DNA of 57,957 bases from Rubrivivax sp. (GCA_018780805.1 JADMJD010000013.1:47479-105435); one strand, 5' to 3'. Positions 1-15,000 are shown, counted from the first letter of the stretch. Made by a program: numbers and translations. The notes: a model not told the origin generated them from the letters alone.

Positions 1-55
1 ACCCGGCCAACGGCCTGAACCCGCTGCAGCAGATCAGCTTTGCCGACGGCACGGT
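1..55 (+). repeat. 55-bp perfect direct repeat, copy 1
   Basis: These 55 bases recur without change at 526-580. The copies are offset by 525 bp, exactly 175 codons, so both encode the same peptide at the end of an RTX-associated module. The window starts inside this copy, so the repeat may extend upstream. A third, diverged copy of the module end lies near 1060-1120. Confidence 0.95.
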
Positions 56-3000
56 CTGGACCGTGGCCGACATCGTGGCGCGTGTGCGTGCCGCGACCGC
101 GGGCACCGACCAGCTGCTGGGCAACGGCGCGGCCGAGACCCTGGCCGGCGGTGACGGTGATGACGTGCTCTACGGCCGCGCCGGGAACGACCAGCTGGCC
201 GGCGGCACCGGCGACGACTGGCTGCAGGGCGACGATGGCGACGACACGCTGGACGGCGGCGCCGGCAGCGACGTGCTGGTCGGCGGCAACGGCAACAACA
301 CCGTCGTGTTCGGCCGCGGCGACGGCGACGACTACCTCAGCCAGAGCCCCAACAACACCAACCCGAGCAAGCTCAACACGCTGGCCTTCAAGGCCGGTGT
401 CGCGCCGTCCGAGGTGACGCTGCGGCGCGTCTACGACATCAACACCTGGACCAACTCGGGCCTGGAGATCGGCATCGCCGGCACCACCGACCGGGTGCTG
501 GCCAGCAACTTCTTCACCGGCGACAACCCGGCCAACGGCCTGAACCCGCTGCAGCAGATCAGCTTTGCCGACGGCACGGTGTGGAACCTGGCAGAAATCG
601 TCGCGCGCACGCTGGCCGGCACGGCCGGCAACGACACGGTCATCGGCACGCCAGGTGCCGACACGCTGGACGGTGGCAACGGCGACGACACCGTCACCAG
701 CCGCGGCGGCAACGACACGCTGCTGGGCGGCGCTGGCGACGACACGCTGTACGGCGAAGACGGGGCCGACACGCTGCAAGGTGGCAGTGGCAACGACACG
801 CTCTGGGGTGGTGCCAACAACAACACCTATGTGTTCGGGCGTGGCGACGGCCAGGACTTCCTGGGCAACAGCCCCAACGACACCTCGGGCGGCAAGCTCA
901 ACGTGCTGCAGCTCGGCGCCGACATCACGGCCAGCCAGCTGGTGCTGCGCCGTGCCTTCGACCCCGGCACCAGCCGCTGGACGGCGCTGGAGATCGGCAT
1001 CGCCGGCAGCACCGACCAGGTGACGGTCAGCCACTTCTTCTACCAGGACAACATCCGCAACGGCTACAACCCGCTGCAGCAGATCCGCTTTGCCGACGGC
1101 AGCAGCTGGGACCTGGACCGCATCGCACTCGAGGTGGACCGCGCGCTGGGCATGGACCTCACGGTCGAGGCCGTGGCCGTCAACCCGCTGTCGGGTGTGG
1201 AGTTCCTCTCCAGCGGCGCCGTCGTCGTCACCTGGACCACACACAACCGCGGCAGCGCGCCGACCGAAGGCAACTTCGTCGACCGTGTGCAGCTGCGCAA
1301 CGCGGCCGGCATGGTGGTGGCCTCGGTGGTCGTGCCCTGGCTCGAAAACGAGTCCGGTGCGCTGCAAGGGGGTCAGTCCGTCCAGCGTTCGGTGCAGCTG
1401 CGGCTGCCGGATGGCCCGTCGGGCACCGGTGTCTTCACCGTCACCGTGGACACCGATGCCGACAACACCCAGCGCGAAGGTGGCACCGCGGAGAGCAACA
1501 ACCGCGGCCAGGCCACGCTGACGGCCGATCTGGCCGAGTACACCAACTTCGTCAACCTGCAGGCCGGCGGCCTGGCCATCGACCCGGCCTCCGACTGGGA
1601 ACCGGGCGACACCGTCACCATCCGCTGGACCAGCAGCAACGCCGGCACCATCGCGCCGACGGTGGACTGGACCGAACGGGTTGAGCTGCTGAACCAGACC
1701 ACCGGCGCGGTGATCGCGACGCTGAACGTCACCGGCCTGGCCAGCGAGCTGCCCCCGGGCGCCAGCGTGGCGCGCAGCGCCAGCTTCATCTGGCCGAGCG
1801 GCGCCAACGCCACCGGCACGCTGCGCCTGCGTGTCACCGTCGATGCGACGAACAAGCTGGACGAATACGACAGCACCGGCCTGCTGGAAGCCGACAACAC
1901 GCAGGACCGGCAGATCGCCGTCGGTGCCGACCTGGTGGTGCAGAACCTGCGCGTGGTGGAGCCCTCGCCGCAGGCCGGCAACGTGATCACCATCGCCTGG
2001 GACGACGTGAACCAGGGCAGCGTGGCCACCAACGTGGGCTACACCGACCGCATCATCATCCGGCGCAGCGGCGTCGTGGCACCGGAAGTGCGCACGGTGT
2101 CGGCCGGCCTGGCGGCCGGCAACTACAGCAGCAGCGGCACCTACTCGGGCAGCGCACAAAGTGTCTTCAACGGCGGCAGCTGGAACAGTGGCGGCTTCTC
2201 CGGCTCGGTCTCGGCCGACCTGGGCGGCGAACACACACTCTCCGCCATCGAGTTCACGCCCGGCATCCAGACCGGCAGCGGCGCCACGTCCGAGACCCGG
2301 GTCTACCGGATCGAGGTGGCAGCAACGGCCTCCGGTCCATGGACCACCGCCTTTGAACAGGCGGTGCTGTCGCAGTCCGGCGTGCCGCAGCGGCTGGACT
2401 TCGCGGCGGTCACTGGCCGGCATGTGCGCATCACCGTGCCGAGCTCGGGCAGCTGGGTCTCGTTCAGCGACATCAAGGTCCTGGGTATTTCGGCGCAGGA
2501 CGCCGGTGGCTCGGACCTGATCGTCGACACCGTGATCAGCTTCGCCGGCCCGGCCGGCACGCCGCTGGCCGCCGGCGAGGTGCGTGCGCGCAGCTACAGC
2601 TTCCAGTTGCCCGACGGCCTGCGGGGTGCGGGCACTTTCGACGTGCTGGTCGTCGCCGACCGCGGCGCCGGCAGCACCGGCACGCTGTTCGAGTACAACG
2701 CCGACGGCAGCGCCGAGAGCAACAACGAGGGCAGCCTTGCCTTCCTGTCCGCCGCGCGCGATTACGCCGACCTGCGCGTCTCGGCGCTCACCGTGCCGGC
2801 CACGGCCGACGCCGGTGCCGAGATCAACGTCACCTGGACGGTGCGCAACGACGGCCTGGCCGCCGCCCCCGGCGGCTGGACCGACCGCATCGTGCTGAGC
2901 ACCGACAACATCGTCGGCAACGACGACGACATCCTGCTGGCCAACGTGCCGCGCAGTGAGGTGCTGGCTGCTGGCAGCAGCTATGAACTCAGCGCGCTGG

Positions 3001-6000
3001 TGCGGGTGCCGCCGCGCCTGCAGGGCGCCTACCGCATCATCGTGGTGGCCGATGCCGACGGCAGCGTGAAGGAACCCGACACGCGCGGCGACAACACCCG
3101 GGTCTCCGACCCGTTCACGGTGATCGCCACCTACGCCGACCTGGTGCCGACGCTGACGGTGGTGCCGGACACGGTGTTCGCCGGCCGCAGTGCACGCATC
3201 GAGTGGAGCGTGCGCAACAGCGGCACGCTGGCCACCGACGTGACCCGCTGGGTGGACCAGGTCTACCTGTCCAGCACCCCGACCATCACCGGCAGCTCGG
3301 TGCTGCTGGGCTCCATCACCCGCGTGGGCGGCCTGGCCGTGGGCGAGAGTTATGGCGCCGCGCTGGACGTGTCCATCCCGCGCGACACCACCGGAGCGCG
3401 TTATTTCATCGTGCGCACCGATGCTTTTGCCGTGGTCTACGAACTCGGCAACACGGCCAACAACGTCGCGGTGGCGGCCACGCCCAGCACCGTGCAGCCG
3501 GAGCCCCGGCCCAACCTGGTGATCGAGCAGATCAACGCCCCAGCGCAATGGCGTGTGGGCCAGACGGTCAGCTTCGACTACCAGGTGCGCAACAGCGGCA
3601 ACGACCCTGCCAGCGCTTACTTTGGCGAAGAGATCCGTCTCGTCGATGTGAACGGCGTGTACGCCACGCAGGTGCTGGCCACGACCTGGGCCTACCGCAG
3701 CCTGGCTGCCGGCACGGCGCTGACACAGACCGCCACCGTCGCGGTGCCGGCCCTGCCGCCGGGCAACTGGCGGCTGGAGGTGGTGGCTGACCGGGGCAAC
3801 TACGTCGCCGAAAGCAACGAAGGCGACAACACCACCACCCTCACCATCGTGGTGGTGGCGCCCGACCTGGTGGTCGACACGCTGCAGACCACGGGCGAAC
3901 TGCGCGGGGGCGAAACCGTCAGCCTGGCCTGGACCACGCGCAACAACGGCACGGCCGATGCATCGGCGGTGCTGGAACGCCTGTACCTGTCGGCCGACGG
4001 CACGGTGGGCGCGGGCGACCTGCTGCTGGGCGAACGCCTGATCGCATCGCTGGCCGCCGGTGGCAGCAGCGCCGGCACGCTGGGCTTCACGCTGCCGGTG
4101 GACCTGCAGGGCGCCTGGCGGTTGATCATCGTCACCGACGTCAGTGGTGCCAGCAACGAGAGCACCGCGGGCGAGGCCAACAACGTTGGCACGCTGGCCA
4201 TCGACGTGGCACGCGACTTCTTTGCCGACCTGATGGTGACGCAGATCACCGCGCCCACGCTGCTGATCGACGACCCGGCCACCGTGACCGTGTCCTACGT
4301 GATCAGCAACATCGGCACCGGTGCCGGCCGCAGCGTGAGCTGGACCGACCGCATCGTCTACTCCACCAACGACGTGTTCGGCGACGGCGACGACATCGTG
4401 CTCGGCAACGTCGTGCGCGAAGGCACGCTGGCCGCCGGCGAGGCCTACACCGGCAGCGTCACCTACCGCTTCGGGCCGGCGTTTTCGCGCCATGGCAAGG
4501 TGCTGGTGCGCACCGACGTGAACCAGGGCGTCTGGGAAAACGGCAGCGAGACCAACAACACCGCCACCACGCCAGAATTCCTGGACGTGATGCCGCTGCC
4601 CTACGCCGACCTGCGCGTGGACAGCGTGGGCACCACCAGCGACGCCTACAGCGGCCGCACGATCACGGTGGACTGGACGGTCTCGAACCGCGGCATCGGC
4701 ATCACCAACACCGGCAACTGGAGCGATTCGCTCTGGCTGAGCAGCAACCCCGACGGCACCGGCACGCGCTACACGCTGGCCAGCGCCGGCCACCTGGGCC
4801 AGATGGCGCCCAACGACAGCTACACCCGCAGCCTGCAGGTCACGCTGCCCAACGGCATCTCGGGCACCTGGTACCTCAACGTCACGGCCGCCGGCAGCGG
4901 CGGCCCCTACGAGTTCATCTACGCCGGCAACAACAGCGGCAGCTCACTCGGCGTGCCGGTGCAGCTGTCGCTGTCGCCGGACCTGGTGGTGGAAGACATC
5001 AGCGGCCCGGCCGCCGCGCAAGAGGGCACGCTGGTCGACATCAGCTGGACCGTCTTCAACCAGGGTGAAGACCGGGCCACCGGCACCTGGCAGGACAACC
5101 TGGTGCTGGTCGCACCCAACGGCAGCAGCACGCTGCTGGGCAGCTTCGTCTACGACCGCGGGCTGGACGCCGGCCAGCGCTACACACGCACCGAGCAGCT
5201 GCGCCTGCCGGCCAAGATCGAAGGCGGCTACCGCATTGCCGTCACCACCAACAGCCTGCTGGGCAGCGGCTCGGCCACGCAGGTGTATGAACACGGTGCG
5301 GCCCGCAGCAACAACAGCCTGAACGACGACCAGAGCATCGCCGTCAGCCTGAACGACCGGCCCGACCTGCGCGTGACCAGCGTGGTGGTGCCGCCCAGCG
5401 TCACCGCCGGCACCCGCGCGGCAGTGCAGTTCACGATCGGCAACTACGGCCCGCAGGCCACCAGCGGCCAGTGGACCGATTACATCTGGCTCTCGCTGGA
5501 CGGCATCGTCAGCGGCGACGACCTCCTCGTTGGCCAGATCGCCAGCGGCGCGGCCCTGGCGCCGTCGGAGGAATACACCACCGTCTCGGCGCTGGTGGAC
5601 ATCCCGATCCGCTACCGCGGCAACGCCTACCTGATCGTCGTGGCCGATGGCAATAACCGCATCGACGAGTACCCCAGCGAGGGCAACAACGTCCGCGCGG
5701 CGCAGCTGAACATCGACCCGGTGCCGTTTGCCGACCTCGTCACCAGCAACGTGGTCGCCCCCGACCAGGCGGTGCATGGCGGCAGCATCGAGGTGCGCTA
5801 CCAGGTGAGCAACCTGGGCTCGGCCACCACGCTGGGCAACACCAGCAGCGTCGACAGCTGGACCGACAGCGTCTGGCTGACGGTGGACAAACGCCGGCCC
5901 TCGCCCGGCAAGGGCGACATCCGGCTGGCGCAGGTCACGCACACGGGCCACCTGGACGTGGGGCAGGACTACCTGGGCCTGCTGAACGTGCAGCTGCCCG

Positions 6001-9000
6001 AGGGCCTGCGTTCGGGCCAGTACTACATCAGCGTCTGGAGCGACACCTACGACACGATCCTGGAAGACACGCTGGCGTCCAACATCAACCCGGACGACGC
6101 GACCCAGATCGACAACAACAACTACAAGGCCCGCGCCATCAGCGTGTTGGGCATCACACCGCCCGACCTGGCGGTGAGCCAGGTCATCGCACCGGCCAGC
6201 GGCACGGCGGCCGGCAGCTACAGCTTCAGCTACAGCGTGCGCAACGTGGGCGACGCCTTCAGCGGCGCCTGGACCGACCGTGTCTGGCTGACCAACAACC
6301 CCGACCTCGGCCAGGCCAGCGTGCGCTGGCTGCTGGGTGAGTTCCGCCAGAGCCGCAGCCTGGGCAACGGCGAGGCTTACACCGCCAGCCAGACCGTGGC
6401 CCTGGGCCCCTCGGTGAGCGGGGGTTACCTCGTCGTCGAGACCGACATGGGCTACGGCGGCGCCAGCAGCGGCGAGGTGCGCGAGGTTGACGAGAACAAC
6501 AACGCCCGTGCGCAGGAGAGCCTGGTCACGAACGCGCCGTCGGACCTGCGTGTCACGCAGATCGTCACGCAGCCGGAGAACTTCTCCGGCGAAGAAACCG
6601 TGGTCAGCTGGACGGTCACCAACAGCGGCGGCGCCGTCTGGGCCGGCACGCAGGGCTGGATCGACAACGTCTATTTCAGCCCCGACCCGGAGTTCATCGC
6701 CGAGCGCGCGACGCAGCTCGCCTCCGTGGTGCGCACCAACACCAGCACGCTGGGTGCCGGTGAAAGTTACACCGCCAGCGCCACCGTGCGCCTGCCCGCC
6801 GGCACGGACGGGCCGTATTACATCTACGTGATCACCGACGCCGATCACCGCGACGGTGAACTCGCGCCCTACAGCTCCAAGGTGGCCGAGGGCGAGCTCT
6901 ACAACAGTGTCTACTGGGGCAACACCAACGCCAGCGCCCGCGACTACCTGTACCGCACCAGCGTGTACGAAGGTGCACGCCGCGACAACAACCTGGGCCA
7001 GGGCACGCTGAACGTCACCTACCGCGAGCCGGATCTGGTGATAGCCAACCTGACGGTGTCCGACCCCAACCCGGGCTCGGGCCAGACCATCACCGCCACC
7101 TGGACGGTGACCAACCAGGGCACACGCGCCACGCGGGTCTCGGCCTGGTACGACGGCCTGTACCTGAGCCGCGACGCCACGCTGGACCCCAGCGACTACG
7201 CACTGCCCGACCGCGGCTCGGACAGCGAGATCCTGCTGCGTTCGCGCCTGACCAGCCTGACCGATGCGCAGGGCAAGGCGCGTTACCTGCAGCCCGGTGA
7301 GTCGTACACCAACTCGGCCACGTTCACGATTCCGAACTCGATCAGCGGCGACTTCAAGCTCATCGTCAAGGCCGACACCGCCACCTTTGTCGACCCGTAC
7401 AACGAAACGCCCAGCACCGTGCGCAGCGGCCTGCCGGGCCTGCGCGAGTACACCAGCACCAACGTGCTGGAGTTCCGCGACGAGGGCAACAACCAGGGCC
7501 AGATCGCACTGCCGATCACGCTCACGGCACCGCCGGACCTGCAGGTGACGCAGGTCACCGCGCCCACGGTGGTCATCGCCGGCCAGCCGCTGACGGTGCA
7601 GTACCAGGTGCAGAACCGGGGTGGCAACACCCCGTCGGACCAGGGCAGCTGGTACGACATGGTCTACCTGTCCAAGGACCGTTTCCTGGACATCAACAAG
7701 GACCGTTACCTCGGCTATGTCGAACATGGCGGCGGCCTGGCCGCCGGCGCGAGCTATGGCGCGACGCTGAACTTCACCGCCCCGCGCGACCTGGAAGGGC
7801 CGTACTACGTCTTTGTGGTCACCGACCCGGCGCGTGCCTGGGGCGCGGGCGCCAGCGGCCGTGTCATCGAGTTCGGCCTGGAGGACAACAACAACGCCGC
7901 GGCCGAACAGCCGTTGCTGATCGAGACCCCGCCGCCGGCCGACCTGCAGGTGACCAACGTCGTCGTGCCGGCCAACGCCCAGGTGGGCGACACGGTGCAG
8001 ATCACGTTCACCGTCAGCAACGTGTCCATCAACCCGGCACTGGGCCGCTGGACCGACGCGCTGTACCTCTCGGCCGACAACGGCTGGGACCTGGGCGACA
8101 CGCTGCTGGGCCGTGTGGAGCGCGTGGGCGACCTCGCCGCCAACGGCACCTACACCGCCACGCTGACCACCAAGCTGCCGCCGCTGAAAGACGGCGCCTG
8201 GCGTGTGCTGGTGCGGCCGGACCTCTACAACGATGTCTTCGAAGGCGCGATCACCTACACCGAGACCGGCCTGAACATCGCCCCGGGCGAGGCCAACAAC
8301 CGCACCGCCTCGGCCGCAACCCTGAACGTGCAGGTGCCGGCGCTGACCGTGGGCAGCCCGCTGGCGACCACACTCTCCACCGGCGCGCTGCAGCTGTACC
8401 GCATCTCGGTGGCCGAAGGCGAGACGCTGCGGGTGCAGCTGGATTCCAGCGCCGCCAACGGCGCCAACGAGCTCTACATCCGCTACGGCGACGTGCCCAC
8501 CGGCGCGTACTTCGACGCCGCCTACAGCAACGCCGTGTCGCCCGACCAGCAGGTGCTGATCCCCAGCACCCGCGCCGGGGACTACTACGTGCTGGTGCGT
8601 GCGCGCCAGTCCAATGCCAACACGCCGGTGGTGCTGCGTGCCGACCTGCTGCCGCTGTCCATCACCCGCGTCACGCCCGACCAAGGTGGCACCGGCGACG
8701 ACGACCACCGCTGGGTCACCGTCGACATTGAGGGTGCCCGCTTCGCGGCGGGCGCGCTGGTCAAGCTGTCCCGCCCGGGCGAGTTCGAGATCGAACCCGA
8801 ACGCTGGCAGGTGCTGGACGCCACGCGCATCCGTGCCGTCTTCGACCTGCGCTACGTGCCACACGGCCTGTACGACCTGACCGTCATCAACCCCGACGGC
8901 CAGCGTGTGACCGAGCCCTACCGCTACCTGGTGGAACGTGCGATCGAGACCGAGGTCACGATCGGCATCGGCGGCGAACGCAGCATCGAAGCCGGCGACA

Positions 9001-12000
9001 ACAGCGTCTACAGCGTCAGCCTGCAAAGCCTGACCAACGTCGACACGCCCTACGTGCGCTTCGACATCGGCGCCACCGAGATGGGCACCAGCGAGTACCT
9101 GCTGGAAGGCCTGTCCCTGCCCTACGTGCTGTTCGGCAGCAACGTCGGTGGCCTGCCCCCGGGAGCGGTGCTGGCCGGTGCGGTCAATAACCAAGCCTAC
9201 GGCATCACGCCGACCGGCGCGATCCGGGGCGATGTGCCCTGGGCCTCGCTGGACGGCATGAGCAACACCCAGGGCTGGAACCTGGCCCCGGGTTATGCCT
9301 TCGACCTGGCCGGCAACGGGTTTGCCGGTTTCACCTTCAACGTGCAGACCTACCCCGGCCTGCAGGAATGGCTGAATTACGACTTCGAAGGCCTGCGCGC
9401 CAAGCTGTACGCCATCCGCCCCGACTGGAAGGCCCAAGGCCTGCTCGACGGCGGTGTGCAGGACCTGAACAACATCTCGCAGGGCCTGGCGGCCAAGTTC
9501 CTGTCCACCGACCCCGAAGAACACATCACGAAGCTGGAAGCGTTGTCGATGCCCTTCCGCTTCGACACGCTGGGCGCGGTGACGCCGCTGACGCGCGACG
9601 AGTTCATCGCCGACCAGACGGCGCACGCCAAGCGCCTGCGCGCGGCCATCCTGGCCGATGTCACGGCGTCCAGCACGCTGGGTGTGCTGGCGGCCGACGA
9701 AGCGCAGTGGGTGCAAGGCTGGCTGGCTGCGCTGGAAGTGGCCGGCCTGCTGCGCCCGGCCGATGAAGCCCCGCCCATCCGCAACGACGAGCTGGTGCTG
9801 AGCCTGAACGCCACGCTGGCCACCGGCATCCTGCTGGGCCGCGGCGGCGAGAACTACCGCACCCAGGCCGACCTGCTGGGTTTCTTTGCCCAGGTGCAGA
9901 CCTGGTACGGCGACACCGCGCGTTACGCCGGCGACACCCAGGCCACCAAGGCCCCGGTGGACTACTACGAGTACCGCAAGTCCGACGACGGCGAGGTCTA
10001 CAGCCCGGTGCCGGTGGCGCCCAACCCGGCCGACTACGACCTGGGCCTGTCCACCGAAACCCAGTTCATGAGCTTCGACGTCTTCGTCGGTGGCCTGAGC
10101 GAGCTGGAGTACCTGCGCCACATCGGCATCCTGGATGCCAACTTCAACCCGGTGGGCGCGCAATCGCTCAACCTCACGCAGTACCTGCAGCAGGCCGCCA
10201 ACCGCGACGCCGCGGCGCAGGCAGCCGTCAGCGTGCGTGGCCCGCAGACGCTGCCGGCCGCCGATGGCAGCAGCTGGGTGCCGGCCGACTACGCGCTGCC
10301 CTACAGCATCGGCTTCAGCAACCCCGGCCAAGGGGCGGTGGGAGAAGTCCGTCTGGTGACCGAGCTGGACGCCGACATCGACCCGCGCAGCCTGCGCCTG
10401 GGCGACCTGAAGATCGGCGCCATCAACGTGCACCTGCCGCCGGGCCAGGCCGTGTTCCAGGGTGATTTCGACTTCACCGGCAGCCTGGGCTTCGTGCTGC
10501 GCGTGAGCGCCGGCATCGACGCCGAGACCCGCATCGCCACCTGGCTGCTGCAGGCCATCGACCCCGACACCGGCGAGGTGCTGCGCGACCCGGCCCGTGG
10601 CCTGCTGCTGCCCAGCAGCAGCGGCCAGCCGGGCAGCGGCAGCGTCAGCTACACGGTGCGCGCGGCCGAGAGCGCCGTCACCGGTGCGGCGCTGGAGATG
10701 GGTGCGCGGGTGTTCTTCGACGACGCGCCGCCGATCGACAGCAGCCGCACGGCGCACGCGCTGGACGCGGGTGTGCCGCAGACCACACTCGTGGTGGACT
10801 CGTCGGGCAACGACACCGAAGGCCGCCCGACCTACCGTGTGCAGTGGACGGCCACCGACGACGCCAGCGGCGTCAAACACGTCACCGTCTACGTCGCCGT
10901 GGACGGCGGCGACTTCAAGATCTGGCAGAAGCAGGTGCCGGGTGCTGCCAGCACCCTGGTCTACACCGGTGAAGCCGGCCGCCGCTATGAATTCCTGGCC
11001 GTGGCCACCGACAACGCGGGCAACCGCGAGGCGGCCACCATCGCCAACGCCGTGCTGCCCGACGACGGCAGCCGCGCCGATGCCGAACAGGCGCTGGGCG
11101 CCAACGAAACCGTGGTCGGCACGCCCGAGCTGCCGGCCGCGACTCCGGGCCGCAGCTACGCCGACAACACGATGTTCGACCTCGCGGCCCAGCTGCTGCC
11201 GGGCTTCGTGGTGCCCCACCAGCCGGGTGATCTGCAAAGTGTGCTGGCGCCGATGCAGCTGCGTGGTTTTGCCAGCGGTTTTGCCGGCAGCCAGGGCGAC
11301 ATCGGTGCGCTGGCGATGGTGCAGCTCGCCGACGGCTCGGTGCTGGCGAGTGCCGGCGCCTACCGCAACCAGGTCTTCCACTTCGCGCCCGAAGGTGGGC
11401 GCAGCACCACGCCACTGTTCGAGCTGGACACCGCGGTGCTGGACATGGCCATCGACCGATTCGGCCAGCTCTGGGTGCTCACCGGCGCCGAGCTGCTGCT
11501 GCTGGACGCCGGCAGCGGCGCCGTCATCGCGCGCCACCGCGGCCCGGGCAACGAACCGCTGACACACGCGCTGGCGATCGACCCCACCGGGTTGATCTAC
11601 GTGGCCTCGGGCAACGGCGTGGAGATCTTCGACCCCCAGGCGGCCGACAACGGCCGCGCCTGGCGGCACTTCTCGAACACCCGCGTGGGCGACCTGGCCT
11701 TCGGGCCGGACGGCCGGCTGTGGGGCGTGCGCTGGACTGGCTCCGTGGTGCCGGGCGGCGACCCGGCCGCGAGCACCGAGATCATCAGCTTCCCGATGAG
11801 CGGGCGCCTGGTGGGCCGGGCCGAGGTGGAGTACCGCCTGGCCGGCGTGGTGGACAGCATCGCCTTCGGCCAGGCCGGCAGCGGCCTGGACGGCCTGCTG
11901 TTGGCCAGCAGCAACCTGCTGCAGCGGCCGGTGGATGGCAGCAACACGGCCGCGCCGCATGCCAGCGCGGTGTGGATGATCGAGCTGCAGTCGCGGCGTG

Positions 12001-15000
12001 TGCTGCAGCTGGCCCAAGGTGGCACACGCGGCGAGACCCTGCTCACCACGGCCGACGGCCGGGTGCTGGTGGCGCAGAGCACGCGCATCGACGAGATCGC
12101 GCCGATCAAGGCCCCCACGGTGCTGGCCACCAGCGTGGCAGACGGCGCTTTGGTGCCGCTGCCGCTGACACAGATCGCGGTCAGCTTCGACCAGGCGATG
12201 TGGGCTGGCAACGACGGCCAGGACAGCCTGGACCCGGCGAGTGTGTTGAACACCGCCAACTACCGCTTCGTTGCCATCGGCAACGGCAGCGGGCTGGAAC
12301 TGGCCCCGCTGGCGGTGCGCTGGGATGCGGGCACACGCTCGGCCATCCTGACCCTGCCCAACCTGGCGGCTGGTGCCTGGCGCCTGGAGATCGCACAAGA
12401 CCTGCGCAGCGCTGCCCAGGTGCAGCTGGCGCAGGCCTACAGCGTGGTCTTCACCACCGTGGCCGACCTGTCGCACACCGTGCGGCTGGACTTCAGCAAC
12501 ACCCGGGCCGACCGTGCCACGGGTGAGATCAGCTACGACCTGCACATCACCAACATCGGCGTGGACGACCTGCGCGGCCCGCTGATGCTGCTGCTGGACC
12601 CGGGCCGCTACTTCGGCGGCGACATCGTCGGCGGCGCCCCAGGTGGCGGTGACCAGGGCGAGCTCTGGGTGCTGGACCTCAGTGCGGCCCTGGCCGCGCT
12701 GGGTGGCCGCCTGGCCCCGGGCGCGACGCTGCGCGACCAGACCGTCAGCGTGCGTTCAGCCAGCGATTTCGGCACCGCGCCGGGCACCAGCAACCTGGTC
12801 AAGTTCGACCTCGGCCACGGGGTGTACGCCGTGCCGTTCGACAACCTGCCACCCACCGTGGGCATCTACCTCACCGACGTGCCGACGGCCCCGGTGATCG
12901 ACCCCGAGACCGGCCTGGAAGTGCCGGGCCCGACCGTGGACGTGTTCGACACCGAGAGCGCGGTTTTGCCCGGCGCCTTGGCCGGCCAATCCTGGCAGGT
13001 GCAGTTGCAGGCGGTAGACGCCGACGGCACCCTGTTCTTCTGGCAGCTGCTGGAAGCCCCAGCAGGCCTGACGCTGCTGCAGGACGCCCTGGTGGAAAGC
13101 GGCGACAGCGGTTACGGCAACCGCGCCACACTGACCTGGACACCGGGCACCCGCGACCGCGCCGACAGCGAGGTGCTGGTGCGGGTGATCGACAGCCGCG
13201 GTGGCATGGCGCTGCGGCGCTTCAGCATCGCGGTGCAAGGCGGCAACCAGGTGCCGGTGATCGCCGAGCTGCAGGACATCGTGCTGGACGAAGGCCAGAC
13301 GCTGAACCTGCCGCTGGTGGTGGCCGACGCCGACGGCGAGCCCGTCACCGTGACCCTGCGCAACCTGCCGGCCGGCGCACGATACGACGCCGCCACCGGC
13401 CTGCTGAGCTGGACCCCGGGTTACGACCAGGCGGGGCTGTACGAGGACGTGACCGTGGTCGCCAGCGACGGCAAACACACCGTCACCCGGCGCCTGAACC
13501 TGCAGGTGCTGCAGGGTTACGCCGCACCGGTCTTCGGCGTGGTGCCGGCGCAGACCCTGCGCGAAGGCGACCGTTTTGCGCTGCAACTGGCTGGCAGCCT
13601 GCCGGGTGGCCTGCAGCAGGCCGACGGCACCCGCATCACGCTGGCCCGGAGCGCCCCGTGGCTGCCGGGTGGTGCCCTGCTGAACAGTGAAACCGGCTGG
13701 TTCGAATGGACCCCCGGTTACGCCCAGGCCGGCCTGCTGACGCTGCCGGTGACGCTGACCGCCACCTACACCCACCCCGACGGCACCGAGCGCAGCACCA
13801 GCGTCAGCCGCGACGTGCTGCTGAACGTGCTCAATGCCAACGGCGCACCGGTGTTCGACGCGGTGGAGACCTGGCAGGTGCTGGAAGGCCAGGCGCTGCG
13901 CATCAGCGTCTTCGCTTTCGACCCGGACAACCCGGGCTTCGAGCCCAAGGTCCGTCTGACGAGCAACGGCGCGCTGAGCGACAACGAAGGCAGCCCCGCC
14001 AGCGTGAGCTACGTGGTCACGGGCCTGCCCGAGGGCGCCAGCTTCGACGCCGACACGCTGGAGCTGGTGTGGACGCCGGGTTACACCCAGGCCGGCACCT
14101 ACCAGGTGACGGTGGAAGCCACCGACAACGGCGACGGCACCGGAACGCCGCTGACCAGCCGCATCACGCTGCCCATCGTCGTCAGCAACGCCAACCGCGC
14201 GCCGCTGATCGGCGACCTGAGCAGCCTGATCATCGACCGCGGTGCCGTGGTCGAACTGCCCGTGGCCGCGGCCGATGCCGACGGCGACCCGCTCACCCTC
14301 ACGCTGCTGGGCCTGCCGCCCTTTGCCACCTGGACCCAGGTGGGCAGTGGCGCCAACGTCACCGGCGTGCTGCGTTTTGCGCCGGGGGCCGGCGCGCGCG
14401 GCGACTACACCATCACCGTGGTGGCCCAGGACAACGGCGGCGGCGACGTCAACCAGGTGGCGGTGCAGGCACTGAGCTTCGTGCTCACCGTGCGCAGCGT
14501 CAGCGAAGCGCCCGTCATCGACGTGGCGCCGGTCAGCGTGGCCGTGGTCGGCCAGGAATTGCGCATCCCCATCGCCGTCAGTGACCTGGACCAGGACGCG
14601 CTGAACTGGCTGGTGCAAGGCCTGCCGGCCGGTGCCGTGCTGGTGCAAGAGCCGCAGTATGGCCGCGCCTACATCCGCTGGACGCCCACGCTCAGCCAGC
14701 TGGGGCAGCACGACCTCAGCCTGCAGGTCACCGACAGCGGCCTGCCGCCGGCCGACGCCGGCTACATCACCAACCCAGCGCAACTGCCCGTGCCCAACAC
14801 CACGGTGGCCGACCTGCGCATTGTCGTGCGCGAGAGCAACCTCACCCCGAGCTTGATCGCCGTGGCCGCCACCGGTGGTGAATTGCAGGGCGATGCGCTG
14901 GCCGGCGATCTGACCCGGCTGCTGGTGGACGAAGGGGTGCCGCTGGCGCTGGAACTGTCGGCGCTGGACACCGATTTCGACCTGCTGCGCTGGACGGTGG

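Noticed and set aside
63..65. GTG at 63 as the start of the giant gene
   Set aside because: The frame is open to position 3, and the upstream residues match the equivalent part of the next RTX module, so coding clearly begins before the window.
1152..8340. CRISPR-like periodic repeats
   Set aside because: The periodicity is at protein level (CARDB units of 115-165 residues) with diverged DNA. There are no short identical repeats with unique spacers.
4944..12545. Very long open frame on the minus strand under the giant gene (others at 12756-16622 and 16731-19769)
   Set aside because: These are mirror frames caused by the high GC content and biased third positions of the giant gene. Their translations are low-complexity (His, Gln, Arg, Val rich) with no recognisable domain, while the plus frame has continuous domain motifs.
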